Assembly (NCBI GenBank): GCA_030147755.1
Contig: JASBUW010000162.1
Span: forward strand, 1 to 33,074
From: Parachlamydiaceae bacterium
GTDB lineage: Bacteria; Chlamydiota; Chlamydiia; Chlamydiales; Parachlamydiaceae
Reading direction: 5' to 3'
Length of the DNA: 33,074 nt
Shown one piece after another: positions 1 to 8,891 of the stretch (positions within the stretch are counted from its first letter, which is position 1; every line of letters begins with the position of its first letter). Under the pieces are notes generated by a model. That model was not told the DNA's origin. It made no database searches and worked only from the letters and a program-made list of their open reading frames with translations. A program made the translations under genes and the position numbers.

Positions 1-74
1 TAGGACTTTTAGTGAATTTCGGAGCCCCTTATGTAAAAGATGGTGTTTCACGAATCATAAATGGCATCCTGTAG
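1..74 (+). CDS. 3' end of a GxxExxY-type (PD-(D/E)XK-like) protein, cut by the window edge
   Basis: Reading from base 3 gives a 23-residue tail ending at TAG (72-74). It contains GLLVNFG and VKDGVSRIIN. This closely resembles the C-terminal end of GxxExxY proteins, small PDDEXK-like proteins that usually end in a block of the type GLLxNFxxxxLKDGIKRxxN. The 5' part lies outside the window, so the diagnostic GxxExxY motif cannot be seen. A CTTTGTG-type repeat follows the stop within a few bases. The call rests on this short motif alone. Confidence 0.5.
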   Translation, partial: GLLVNFGAPYVKDGVSRIINGIL

Positions 75-77
75 ATT

Positions 78-112
78 TCTTCGTGCCTTAGAGTCTTTGT
101 GTCTTTGTGTTT
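78..112. repeat. Degenerate CTTTGTG tandem microrepeat
   Basis: TTCGTG, CTTAGAG, TCTTTGTG and TCTTTGTG follow one another with a period of about 8-9 bases, just after the partial upstream gene. The pattern resembles the CTCTGTG repeats at 28341-28404 and 30579-30637, but here there is no inverted partner. It may be one end of the same repeat family. Confidence 0.4.
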
Positions 113-175
113 AATCACCTTTAAGTTTTGAAAGAAGTTTAATAGTAAAAAACTTTTTTAACTTATGTGATAAAA

Positions 176-745
176 CTACAAGCTAAGCAAATATTGCATC
201 CTTGCAAAATCAATATCTATTTTTTCTTGAATTTCAAAAAAATACTGAGTTTGCCACGCTTGCGTTTTCTTAGCTTGCGTATTATCCGCTTTATCCCACG
301 GTGGATAAATTCGCATGGCTCGTTTTCCTTCTTTTTCTCCTGTTGATAGTAATCCTTTTTCACCTAACACGTGTTTAGGAAAAATAAACTGCCCAAAATG
401 ATTTGTAGAACTTGCATTCACAACAAGTAGATCAAAAGGATCGTCAAGATCGTAAGGTAGAATGGGTCCTTTACCTATACGCTTCCAAAAGGTGACAAAT
501 TGTCCGGTCTTTGTAGGTGTGATTTTTCCTACACGAAATTTAATGCGTCGCTGATTGATTTCAAAATCTGCTGCTCCATAATCTGCGCTTTCATCTTCTA
601 TTTTTAAATTCTGAATCACTAATCCCATTGGCTGATAGATTAATTTTTCCACCCATAACAAATCTATACTCCTTCCAGTTGAATCCTGGAAGGAGTATAG
701 ATGATCCTGTTTTAAAAAAGATGCATTTTCTATTTCTATATTCAT
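176..745 (-). CDS. mepB: MepB family protein with an in-frame palindromic insert
   Basis: A 189-residue protein with the full MepB core: YGAADF (56-61), FRVGKITPTKTGQFVTFWKR (71-90), FGQFIFPKHVL, GKRAMRIYPPWD and KTQAWQTQYFF. MepB of Staphylococcus aureus lies in the mepRAB operon. Its structure was reported to resemble endonucleases; its physiological role is unclear. The core is intact and normally spaced. The N-terminus is odd: residues about 15-28 (LYSFQDSTGRSID) are encoded by a perfect palindrome (662-702), and the usual family start (like LIYQPMGL at 36-43) follows it. I infer insertion of a repeat without frame loss. The gene lies 37 bp downstream of the lldD-like gene on the same strand, probably co-transcribed. 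No strong ribosome binding site precedes the ATG at 745, so the exact start is uncertain. Confidence 0.85.
   Translation of the reverse strand: MNIEIENASFLKQDHLYSFQDSTGRSIDLLWVEKLIYQPMGLVIQNLKIEDESADYGAADFEINQRRIKFRVGKITPTKTGQFVTFWKRIGKGPILPYDLDDPFDLLVVNASSTNHFGQFIFPKHVLGEKGLLSTGEKEGKRAMRIYPPWDKADNTQAKKTQAWQTQYFFEIQEKIDIDFARMQYLLSL
662..702. repeat. Short palindromic element inside the mepB coding frame
   Basis: Two perfect 17-bp arms (662-678 and 686-702; left arm ATCTATACTCCTTCCAG) enclose a 7-base loop. Most of the left arm, the loop and the start of the right arm recur base for base at the left end of the 178-bp element at 8552-8729 (about 27 identical bases starting TATACTCC). This is therefore a dispersed element and not a chance hairpin. 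It is read through in frame by the MepB gene. Confidence 0.85.
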
Positions 746-782
746 CTCGATATAATTGCTCTTTTAAGTTGTTTGCATTCTT

Positions 783-1949
783 TCAAAAAAATGAATGCTT
801 AACAAGTAAATCATGATGAATGTCCTTAATCGAAGACAACCCCAGATGTGCCATGACGATTTTTAATTCATTCTGTAAGATGGTTAAAATATCGCTCACT
901 CCCCTTCCACCATAGGCTGCTAACCCATACATCCACGGTTTCCCTATCATACATGCATCTGCACCTACTGCTAACGCTTTCACCATATCGAGACCGCTCG
1001 TAATCCCTCCATCCAATAGAATAGGTAAATGCCCTTTGACTGCCTCACAAATAGCAGGCAAAGCACTAATCGTGGAAAGAGTCCCATCCAAATGCCTGCC
1101 TCCATGATTGGAAACAACAATTCCATCAGCACCCATTTTTTCAGCTAGACGAGCATCTTCAGAATCTAAAATTCCTTTGATCAAAATTTTACCCTTCCAA
1201 TGAGCGCGTACCCACTCAAAATCCTTCCAAGAACAGCTTTGATTCAATTGAGTACCCATCCACTTGCGCATACTTGACAAATTATGTAAGGGAGGAGCAG
1301 ATTGAGGAATATTTCCCATTGTCAAGGGTCCTCCTCGTAAATGCACATCCATCCACCAGGGGAAATGCATCATCGCATCGAAAAAATTTTGAATGCGCGA
1401 TCTATTTCTACTACGTTGATAACGATAACGAGCTCCTGCCACAGGAAGGTCGACCGTCAGTAATAAAACTTGACAATGAGTTGCTTGTGCTCTTTGCAAC
1501 AATTCTAGTGAATGTTCGCGCTCTTTGAACAGATAAAATTGAAACCAAAAAGGATTTGAAGTCTGCTGTGCGACTTCTTCAAGGGAACAGATGCTAACAG
1601 TAGAAAGGCTAAAAGGAATGTGTGCTTTTACAGCTGCTTGAGCAGCCTGTACTTCTCCTCTACGAGCATAGACTCCGGCAAATCCTACCGGTGCTAAAAT
1701 CAATGGAAATGCGATCTTTTGTCCAAATAGTTCTATTTCCATCTTGATGTTTGAAACATCTTTTAAAACGCGCCGCTTAAGTTGTATGTATTGGAAATCT
1801 TCACGATTTTTTCGCATTGTGACTTCTTCAAATGCTCCGCCTTCAAGAAAATCAAAAAGTGGAGTGGGAATACGTTTTTGTGCCTTTAAACGATAATCAG
1901 AAACAGATGCTAAAGGAAATCGACTGAGCGACTGATCAAAAAATCTCAT
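783..1949 (-). CDS. lldD: FMN-dependent alpha-hydroxyacid (L-lactate) dehydrogenase
   Basis: A 388-residue protein matching the FMN-dependent alpha-hydroxyacid dehydrogenase family over its full length. The family oxidises L-lactate or similar 2-hydroxyacids to 2-oxoacids. Visible motifs: LAPVGFAG (85-92) at the flavin site, FQFYLF (137-142), TVDLPVAGARYR (165-176), the flavin Lys in ILIKG (K258), and the catalytic His and substrate Arg in SNHGGRHLDG (H282, R285). DGGITSGLDMVKALAVGADA and GKPWMYGLAAYGGRGV bind the FMN phosphate. There is no signal peptide; the protein may sit at the membrane, as E. coli LldD does. The substrate is not proven; glycolate or other hydroxyacids are possible. It is the first gene of a likely two-gene unit with mepB. 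A possible promoter lies at 2003-2032. Confidence 0.9.
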   Translation of the reverse strand: MRFFDQSLSRFPLASVSDYRLKAQKRIPTPLFDFLEGGAFEEVTMRKNREDFQYIQLKRRVLKDVSNIKMEIELFGQKIAFPLILAPVGFAGVYARRGEVQAAQAAVKAHIPFSLSTVSICSLEEVAQQTSNPFWFQFYLFKEREHSLELLQRAQATHCQVLLLTVDLPVAGARYRYQRSRNRSRIQNFFDAMMHFPWWMDVHLRGGPLTMGNIPQSAPPLHNLSSMRKWMGTQLNQSCSWKDFEWVRAHWKGKILIKGILDSEDARLAEKMGADGIVVSNHGGRHLDGTLSTISALPAICEAVKGHLPILLDGGITSGLDMVKALAVGADACMIGKPWMYGLAAYGGRGVSDILTILQNELKIVMAHLGLSSIKDIHHDLLVKHSFF

Positions 1950-2002
1950 TTCATACCCATAAACAAATGTTTACCATGAGAGATCAAAATGGAATCAATT
2001 GA

Positions 2003-2032
2003 ATTATACTACAGTGTAGGTGATTTTTGGAA
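2003..2032 (-). promoter_or_regulatory. Possible sigma70-like promoter for lldD
   Basis: On the minus strand a perfect TATAAT (2008-2003) is preceded, after 18 bases, by TTCCAA (2032-2027), a weak -35. It lies about 55 bases upstream of the lldD start. The -10 is good but the -35 is poor. Confidence 0.35.
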
Positions 2033-2143
2033 TTCTTTTCAAAAGGAATGGGATAAGCATTTAATTGATAGTGGTAAGTGAGTTATCGATTTCAGAGATC
2101 GATGGCAATTATTATTTTATTTCATCAATCAAATGATTTCTTC

Positions 2144-2342
2144 ATGCAATTTCCAGGGATTTTTAATTAGAAATACTCTACAAACTACAAATTATTTATC
2201 CTTCCTATCTTGCCGCTTGCGATCTTGCACATCCTGTTGTCCTTTTAATAAAAGAACAGGATGTGCAAGATCGCAAGCGGCAAGATAGGAAGTATTTAAT
2301 GATTGTCAAATCTTTCTAATTAAAAACTCCTGATGCAATTCC
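2144..2342. repeat. Nested inverted-repeat element (MITE-like) in the spacer
   Basis: The 532-bp spacer 1950-2481 has no credible gene. It holds a perfect hairpin with 38-bp arms (2201-2238 and 2255-2292) and a 16-base A/T-rich loop. Outside this is a second perfect inverted pair, TTTTTAATTAGAAA at 2160-2173 with its complement at 2313-2326. Outside that is a direct repeat of the type ATGCAATTTCC (2144-2154, and 2333-2342 lacking one T), which could be a target-site duplication. No transposase is present. The rest of the spacer, up to the giant gene, is very A/T-rich, with a TATAAT at 2458-2463. Confidence 0.7.
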
Positions 2343-2481
2343 TTTTTATTGTAACGATCTTATTGATAAACACTTAAGGTGAAACATTTTTATTCACTTT
2401 TAATAGTTAATCACATAAATTAATAGATTAAACATAAATTCATATATAAAATTTTAATATAATTGATAACTTGGTTTTAAA

Positions 2482-5400
2482 ATGAATAATTTAGAAACTT
2501 ATAGATCTAGCAATCAAAATACTTTGACACCGGCTCCCATACAAACGCCTGTTATCCCTTCCTCTACTCAAGATACTCAAGACACATTCATCGCAGGGAC
2601 GAGAGTTGAGCGTCAACTTCGAGTGCTTCAAAAGCGTGGCGTGTGTGATGAAAACTGCAATTTATCTCCCCAAATTTCCCAAGCGGAAGGATTCAACCAC
2701 CTTTCGGATCCTTGGATCACAGCCTATGCCGCCGAACAGCTGAACGCACAAATTTCAGTTGGAGGACGTCATATGCGATTTGGTGTATTTCTCAGCGCGA
2801 TAATCGCTACAGCAAAAGCAATGGGAACTCCTATTGGTCCTGAAGGGATCCACCTCGTGGGGAGGGATCCTATCTCTCATGCTAATGCCGATTGGGTCGA
2901 TAGCCTTTTTCAGCAGGCTGCAGCTGTTGTTCCTGAAGCAAAACTTGCAATCGTTGGAGAGAGAAGTAAAAGGCCTCCTGAAATATCCGTTGGTTACCGT
3001 ATTGTTGCTCCGTGTACTACTTGGGAGCAGGTAAAGGAGCTCACCAATGCCCTTCATGAGGAATTATCTAAGCTATATCCCGAATGCGATTCTATGGATA
3101 GTGAAGCACGGGTACATTATATCCTGAGTTCAGGGATGTTAGAGGGCTATAAGCCATTTAGATATGAAGAGATGGAAGAAGGATTCATCTACACAGGGGT
3201 AAAGACAACCGGTCCAAATCAGAAGAATGTCAACATAACTTGTGGAAACAAATACAAAGATACACTTTTCAATAAAACCAATTTTCACATCGTCATTTTA
3301 CCGGAATCCATCCAGTATGATGAGAAGGGGCGTATCGATGAATCTAAACTCACAGCCTACGTACAAAGCGACGGATGTAATGTTCTCAAAGCTCTTTTCG
3401 AACACCATTATAGCATTATTAACGAACGTCCAAATGCTCATTACAACGAACAAGCTATATTCTCTTATTTAGAAGAAATCTTGCTGAACGGCTGGTGCAG
3501 TGATGAACACCTCCTTGGAAAGTTAGTGCAAATACAGGTACAAGAGCCCTATAGGCTAGCGTCCATCACTTATAACGGCGTAGTAAAGTTAACGAAAAAA
3601 GTCATTCACAATCCCACTAGAATGCAAGTCGCGGCGGCGATGATGTTGGAATTTGCTTTGTGCGAAAAATTTGATAAGGCTATTGACCGTCAAATTAACA
3701 GAATGTGGAGCAAGCTAGTGGATGAATACCAAGTTCACCCTCTTGCAAATTTGCGCGTGAAAGGTAGAATCTCATCGCAATTTATTATAACGTCTTGGAT
3801 TTTTGGTGGACTGATTAAACTGGGATTTCAGTCTTCTAAAAGTGAAGCAAGTCAAGATTCTAATGTCTCCATGATCTCTTACGAAAAACAGCCGGCTCTT
3901 CAACTTAAGCTCGACGCCTCTGTTTCAGCCTATGCACAGTTTAAGCTTCATTTCCGCTCTATCTGCGAAATAATAGGCAATTCGATCGATGAGTATATTC
4001 CGGCACAACATCTCGATCTCCTCTTAGAAGAAGCCATCGACGTTATTTCGCTTCACAACTTGCCGCATAAAAAGTGGTCAGATGATTCATGCATCCTTCA
4101 GGATGATCTCCGTATATGGAAATCTTTCGACGCCAATCAAGTACTGAAGCATGCGGAGATATGGCTGTGTCAAAAACATCCCTATTATCACTTCTGTGCA
4201 ACAGCGATGTTATACGCATTTTGGAAAGCACATAAGAACAAGCAAGTTCAATTATGCTTGTGCTTGAATGCCCTTCCCAAATTAGAGAGTACAAAAAACC
4301 AGAAACTGCTCGATCTTTGCCATATCATTCAAATTGAAGCTGATTTCGAGTTGAAAGAGCTAGATGATGCCGTCACCTATGCTTATATGTCAAATCAGAA
4401 GCAAACTAGTTGGAAAGATATTGTCGTAGGAAAATCTTCAACAGAAAAGAAAATTAGTCGGGAGGATATCGTCACAAAAGATCACACAACGCAAGACATT
4501 CCTCGAGCAAAAGAAAGTGTAAAATCGCAAGAGATCGTGCAGGAACCGAAAAGAGAGGTTGTAAAACAGAAGATTCAGAAAGTTGTTGAAGTTCCTGTGG
4601 TGGAAGTAGTCCCTCAAGAGGAGGAACTTGATCCGGTTCAATCTATCATCGAAAAGCTATCTAAAAAAGATTCTTCGCTGAAGGGGCTTGAACCTCAAGT
4701 ACGCAAAGAAATCGATGCCTTCTGTACTAAGGAAGTTGTGACACGAAAAGAATTTCGGATTTATTCCGAACTTTGTGACAAACTACCCAACAACTGGAAA
4801 AACTTGCGCACTCAGTTAACCGATCAATTGCTGAAACACCTTAACATCAACAATTACAAAATCAGCTCGAAAAAGAAGCAACTCTTAATAGTATCGTTTA
4901 TTAAAACGCTCCTACAGAGTGGAAATCCTCCCAATTTTAGTGAACAACAAAGCCGAATCATCCTAACGGAGCTGACACATCTAACAACCGAAAACTTCAA
5001 CAGTCTGCAACCGTTGTTGAATAGCCGTATGAATGCCCTATTGGAACCTCTCAATAAAGTACTGGCTAACTCTCCGACTGATAAAGAGCAAAAAGAGATC
5101 GTCCAACTGCTCACAACACATCAGTCACTCATGAATGAACAGCAGCAACAGAAATGTGCTAAAAACATCTTCATGAGCACATCTAATTTTAGCCGCCTCC
5201 ACCTGCAAAAATGGCTGCCGCTGCTTAACCTAGATGCATTGTCAAACGAAGAGTGCGGTATATGCTGGCAGAAAGCATCCTATTTGGTTGATGTGTTGAA
5301 AGATATTCGTCCTTCATTGCTTTTCGTTTTGAAAGAGCTGGCAAAGCGGCATACTGCAAATGCTGATGTTGATAAGGAACGTCTCTTAAAGTTGGTCCAA

Positions 5401-8349
5401 GCATGCCATCAACACAACCTACTCAATTTCGAAGAAACACGCACCTTTGCGGAAAGAGTCTCTTGCCCCTCACTCGCACTTGAAGTATTGCAAGAGCAGC
5501 TAGAAGAAGAAGCTCTTCCACCCCAAGAAATCGCTCAACATCTCCTGGTTATTGCTCAAAACAACCCATTGGTTGTACGCGGATTTCAAGAGACTCTCCT
5601 TCTTCCTCTATTCCACAAACTTGCTGCTGAAAAGGATTTGAAAGCATTAGAAATCGCCACTCTCATTAGGACGAAAGAGCTAACCCTTGCACAAAAAAAA
5701 GCATGGAACAAAGTCATCTCAGCATTTGTCGAATTAATCCCTGCCGATTCGGTTGAAAAACGGCGTGAAGTCGCATCGATGATGATCTACAGCGGAACTG
5801 AACAACAGCAGATGCTGATAACGTCTTTGAAAAAAGAGGTTACCTTGCAAAGCCTGAAAGTACTCCAAACACATAAGAAAAAGCTATCTACAGAAGATAG
5901 CATCGTCTATGTCGATGCATTACGTACAAGCTTTATAAATGATGATGCAACAGAAACAGTAGAGCTGATTTTCAATGATAAACAAGGTATGCAGCTCGAG
6001 CTATGTAAACTATGGATGAACCATGCACCACGCACCAATGAATCTCGTGAAAGAGCTCTGGAATGGCTGTTCCGTCAACATATCGAAACTCAAAGAGATT
6101 CTCATATCTGTTTGCAGATTGCTCAACAACTTCTAAATGATGCTTCGGGTGATGCCGCTTGGCAGCTTTTCTGTAACTTCAGACGCCTGCTGTCCGCAAA
6201 GGATGCCACAAATCTAGATGATATTTATCTGATCAAAATCTTTTCTGAAGCATCAAAACACATTAAAGGAAAGATTTTACAACAAACTTCCAAATGGGAA
6301 AACCTTCCGAAAAACATCTCGACATATCTTTCTGAAAACGATCCTTTCACTGTAGAAGATGCTTTGAAGGAACAACCTATCTCGCTAGCACGTCTTAACG
6401 CTCGCTGCCAAAGAAAAGCTAATACTCCAGACGACGCCACGTGGGACCTTATCCTTCCCATTCTTGCCTCACAGCAAGAGGAAGATACAGCAGCTAAAGA
6501 GCTTTACAATCTATGGAAAAAGTCTTCATGTGGAAATAAAAAACTAATAGAACACCTGCAAAGAGCTCCACAACTGGGCCGCACCCTCCTTGTTTCCGCA
6601 CTCAGATATGAGGATCACACCCTTCTTAAAAGTTCTTATTCAGCCTTATCTAAGGTTGTCAGTATTTTAGCTGCAGATGTCAAAGAAACAAACAATTGGC
6701 AACTCTATCTGGACTACGTCAGCTATTGTCTGGAAAGATATACTGAAGCAGGAAATCTGAAAGCTCTCTTTGCTTTGGGACTAGAATCCGATGGTAGGCA
6801 ACAGCTCATCAACCTCTTCATGATGAAAATCACTTCCATGAAAGAGAACGAAAAACAAGTAAAAAACCGCTGCATGTTGCTAGAATATCTTTTTGATTTG
6901 GTAAATTTATCCGATCATACTGATCCACAGACGCAAGCACTTTTCCAACTGTTTTTTGACAATCTACAGAAATGGCCCGTACAGCATATCACTCTCGAAG
7001 GACACGAGAAGATAATTCGCTTCCTCGTTAACAGAGATCTCTCCAATATGCAACCTCGGCAATATGTTGAATGCATCCATTGGATCGCTTCCACAGGTAT
7101 TATAGAGTCTTCTAAAGCAAATAATGCTGTGAAATATTTTATTCTAGATATACTCGATGCGTTCTTCCAAGAGCATCTTGCTAAGGGCATAATGAATCAA
7201 TTAGCCAATAACTGCAACCGAGTGAACTTTGCCGTAAACGGCAACCCTTCCACGTTGGCAGTTTACGTTGGCCATATGTTGGCTAAAGCTGTCAAGGAAT
7301 TGAACCTATCATCACCTTACATGCTCGTAAATTTATTGACATGTGCTTCAGGGGAGATATGGTACCCAACCCCAAATCAGCGTAAAAAATTGATCGCAGA
7401 TTGGTTAATTCGTTACGATCAAATTCTAAAGGACGAACCTGATTTAGATGCAGCAACCATTAAGAGAAAGCTAAAAGAAAACGATAAGATTCCCGAAGAA
7501 CTCACAGAGGCTATCCTTCCGGAGTTTAAAAAAATGGTGCTCGCTGTCCAAAAACGCATTCCTCATCTTCTGTGCTATAGAATGTGCGATTACGCCCCCC
7601 TCGTTGCTAAAATGAAGGAAATATGGGCACAACCAACAGATCTCAATCAACGCAAGGCAGAGATCTCTAGACTAATTAAAAACCAGTTGAAGGAAGAAAA
7701 CATCAAAATCATCGATTTGATGAGTAAGCACATCGATTCCTTTGAAGGTAAAAATCGTTCTAAAGCCCTCAATTGCTTAAGTGCTTCCATTATCGAATTA
7801 TTTGCGATATTCGGAGATGCTCCGTTATGCATTAACAAGATCCATGAGGTTCTGCAGGGCTTTACTGAACTGAAATCAGCTACAAATGACTTAAAAACAT
7901 CGCTCTACTTAGACTTTCACGCCCTCATAGCGCAGATAGTCATCAATCAAACCGAAATCATGGCATTAAACAAGCCGCTGATCTATCAAGAATTAATGTG
8001 TAACATATTTTGGGAGTTGATAAATGAATTCGTTACAACATCGTTGTCCACCCCTCAACCTTTGTTCGGCAAGTTGGAAGCAAGGGCTAACGAATATCTC
8101 ACACACTATGCGAATATTGTGATAGCAATAGAAAGAAATCCTCAACTCTGCGATAAGATGCAAGATAGAGTACTAAGTTTCTACAAAAGAATAAAAGAAA
8201 GCAAATCGTGGGTGAATTTGATCAGGTATCCGGGAACGATTGTCCTAGTGGGATTAGGCTATCAGAATAGAGATCCCGGACTTAAGAAGGATATGGAAAC
8301 CTGGCAAAACCATCCCAGATATAAAAAAACCATGCAGAACGAGAGGTAA
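2482..8349 (+). CDS. Giant 1955-residue protein of unknown function
   Basis: A single uninterrupted frame of 1955 codons, so selection is clearly acting, but I do not recognise a family. No signal peptide and no convincing membrane segment is visible. Residues 1-40 are rich in Ser, Thr, Pro and Gln, the type of flexible N-terminus often seen in secreted chlamydial proteins. Residues about 60-630 appear to be a mixed folded region (YRIVAPCTTWEQV, GYKPFRYEEMEEGFIY). Residues about 640-730 form a charged, Lys/Glu/Val-rich linker (EVPVVEVVPQEEELD). The remaining 1200 residues look almost wholly helical with many Leu-rich helix pairs, as in HEAT- or TPR-like solenoids, but no clean repeat consensus was found by eye. 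It stands alone, flanked by element-rich spacers. No strong Shine-Dalgarno precedes ATG 2482. A type III effector or a scaffold is possible; this is inference. Confidence 0.85.
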   Translation: MNNLETYRSSNQNTLTPAPIQTPVIPSSTQDTQDTFIAGTRVERQLRVLQKRGVCDENCNLSPQISQAEGFNHLSDPWITAYAAEQLNAQISVGGRHMRFGVFLSAIIATAKAMGTPIGPEGIHLVGRDPISHANADWVDSLFQQAAAVVPEAKLAIVGERSKRPPEISVGYRIVAPCTTWEQVKELTNALHEELSKLYPECDSMDSEARVHYILSSGMLEGYKPFRYEEMEEGFIYTGVKTTGPNQKNVNITCGNKYKDTLFNKTNFHIVILPESIQYDEKGRIDESKLTAYVQSDGCNVLKALFEHHYSIINERPNAHYNEQAIFSYLEEILLNGWCSDEHLLGKLVQIQVQEPYRLASITYNGVVKLTKKVIHNPTRMQVAAAMMLEFALCEKFDKAIDRQINRMWSKLVDEYQVHPLANLRVKGRISSQFIITSWIFGGLIKLGFQSSKSEASQDSNVSMISYEKQPALQLKLDASVSAYAQFKLHFRSICEIIGNSIDEYIPAQHLDLLLEEAIDVISLHNLPHKKWSDDSCILQDDLRIWKSFDANQVLKHAEIWLCQKHPYYHFCATAMLYAFWKAHKNKQVQLCLCLNALPKLESTKNQKLLDLCHIIQIEADFELKELDDAVTYAYMSNQKQTSWKDIVVGKSSTEKKISREDIVTKDHTTQDIPRAKESVKSQEIVQEPKREVVKQKIQKVVEVPVVEVVPQEEELDPVQSIIEKLSKKDSSLKGLEPQVRKEIDAFCTKEVVTRKEFRIYSELCDKLPNNWKNLRTQLTDQLLKHLNINNYKISSKKKQLLIVSFIKTLLQSGNPPNFSEQQSRIILTELTHLTTENFNSLQPLLNSRMNALLEPLNKVLANSPTDKEQKEIVQLLTTHQSLMNEQQQQKCAKNIFMSTSNFSRLHLQKWLPLLNLDALSNEECGICWQKASYLVDVLKDIRPSLLFVLKELAKRHTANADVDKERLLKLVQACHQHNLLNFEETRTFAERVSCPSLALEVLQEQLEEEALPPQEIAQHLLVIAQNNPLVVRGFQETLLLPLFHKLAAEKDLKALEIATLIRTKELTLAQKKAWNKVISAFVELIPADSVEKRREVASMMIYSGTEQQQMLITSLKKEVTLQSLKVLQTHKKKLSTEDSIVYVDALRTSFINDDATETVELIFNDKQGMQLELCKLWMNHAPRTNESRERALEWLFRQHIETQRDSHICLQIAQQLLNDASGDAAWQLFCNFRRLLSAKDATNLDDIYLIKIFSEASKHIKGKILQQTSKWENLPKNISTYLSENDPFTVEDALKEQPISLARLNARCQRKANTPDDATWDLILPILASQQEEDTAAKELYNLWKKSSCGNKKLIEHLQRAPQLGRTLLVSALRYEDHTLLKSSYSALSKVVSILAADVKETNNWQLYLDYVSYCLERYTEAGNLKALFALGLESDGRQQLINLFMMKITSMKENEKQVKNRCMLLEYLFDLVNLSDHTDPQTQALFQLFFDNLQKWPVQHITLEGHEKIIRFLVNRDLSNMQPRQYVECIHWIASTGIIESSKANNAVKYFILDILDAFFQEHLAKGIMNQLANNCNRVNFAVNGNPSTLAVYVGHMLAKAVKELNLSSPYMLVNLLTCASGEIWYPTPNQRKKLIADWLIRYDQILKDEPDLDAATIKRKLKENDKIPEELTEAILPEFKKMVLAVQKRIPHLLCYRMCDYAPLVAKMKEIWAQPTDLNQRKAEISRLIKNQLKEENIKIIDLMSKHIDSFEGKNRSKALNCLSASIIELFAIFGDAPLCINKIHEVLQGFTELKSATNDLKTSLYLDFHALIAQIVINQTEIMALNKPLIYQELMCNIFWELINEFVTTSLSTPQPLFGKLEARANEYLTHYANIVIAIERNPQLCDKMQDRVLSFYKRIKESKSWVNLIRYPGTIVLVGLGYQNRDPGLKKDMETWQNHPRYKKTMQNER

Positions 8350-8401
8350 AAGTTCACCTTTTCCAAAGGATAACGGTATTATCAACAAGGTAGAAATTAA
8401 A

Positions 8402-8877
8402 ATGGATATTCAAAACATAAGTTATACAGGATTGCAATTGGACTGGGAATTGCGTTAGTGCCGGTAGCAGTCACTAGTCTTATTGCTTGCTCCAGGATTA
8501 TTTTCAGTAACATTATTGCGGATGCAGTAACGAAGCTTTTGACAGCTAATAAATATATACTCCTTCCAGTTGAATCCTGGAAATTTTGGGCTAGCGTGAA
8601 AGCTCCCGCGACTGAACAAATCGCGTCGAGGGTAATATTAAATCAATATAACCCTCGACGCGATTTGTTCAATCGCGGGGCTTTGACGCAGCCCAAAATT
8701 CCAGGATTCAGCTAAAAGGAGTATATATTAACAGTGCATCGTGTATCATTTGTCTCTGTGCCTGTTTTATGGAAAGTTTCTCTATATGCAGCTATTACCG
8801 GAGGAGCTATTGCCGCTCTTTCGCTTATAGCAGCTTTGGTGGATAACTTTTATCAGCGATATAGAGCTGCACATTAG
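8402..8877 (+). pseudogene. Small two-helix membrane protein gene split by a palindromic element and frameshifted
   Basis: A Shine-Dalgarno-like AAGGTAG precedes ATG 8402, but that frame stops after 18 codons. If one A is added to the short A run near 8412-8415, the frame becomes MDIQKHKLYR followed by a hydrophobic segment (IAIGLGIALVPVAVTSLIA) and LLTANKY up to 8552. There the 178-bp palindromic element begins. After it, from about 8730, an open frame continues as VHRVSFVSVPVLWK, a second hydrophobic segment (ITGGAIAALSLIAALV) and FYQRYRAAH to a TAG at 8875-8877. Joining the flanks at TATATA gives one continuous frame. I infer a two-helix membrane protein of about 100 residues, now broken. 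It follows the giant gene by 52 bp and could have been co-transcribed with it. Function unknown. Confidence 0.55.
8552..8729. mobile_element. 178-bp palindromic (MITE-like) element
   Basis: Two arms of about 80 bases are nearly perfect inverted copies, running from AATATATACTCCTT on the left to AAGGAGTATATATT on the right, around an A/T-rich loop of about 16 bases (8634-8649). The few differences include CCAG against TTAG near the ends and small indels. The left end shares about 27 consecutive bases with the short palindrome inside mepB (662-702). It encodes no protein of its own and sits in the middle of a small membrane protein frame. The flanking TATATA suggests an insertion at TA or TATA. 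Confidence 0.85.
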
Positions 8878-8891
8878 TATTATTCGTCTTT

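Noticed and set aside
628..816. Plus-strand frame of 62 codons across the mepB start
   Set aside because: It exists because the palindrome at 662-702 encodes the same end peptides on both strands; it is antisense to a well-supported gene and has no ribosome binding site.
8458..8715. 85-codon GTG-started frame spanning the palindromic element
   Set aside because: Its second half is element sequence; the first half is better explained as part of the interrupted membrane protein gene.
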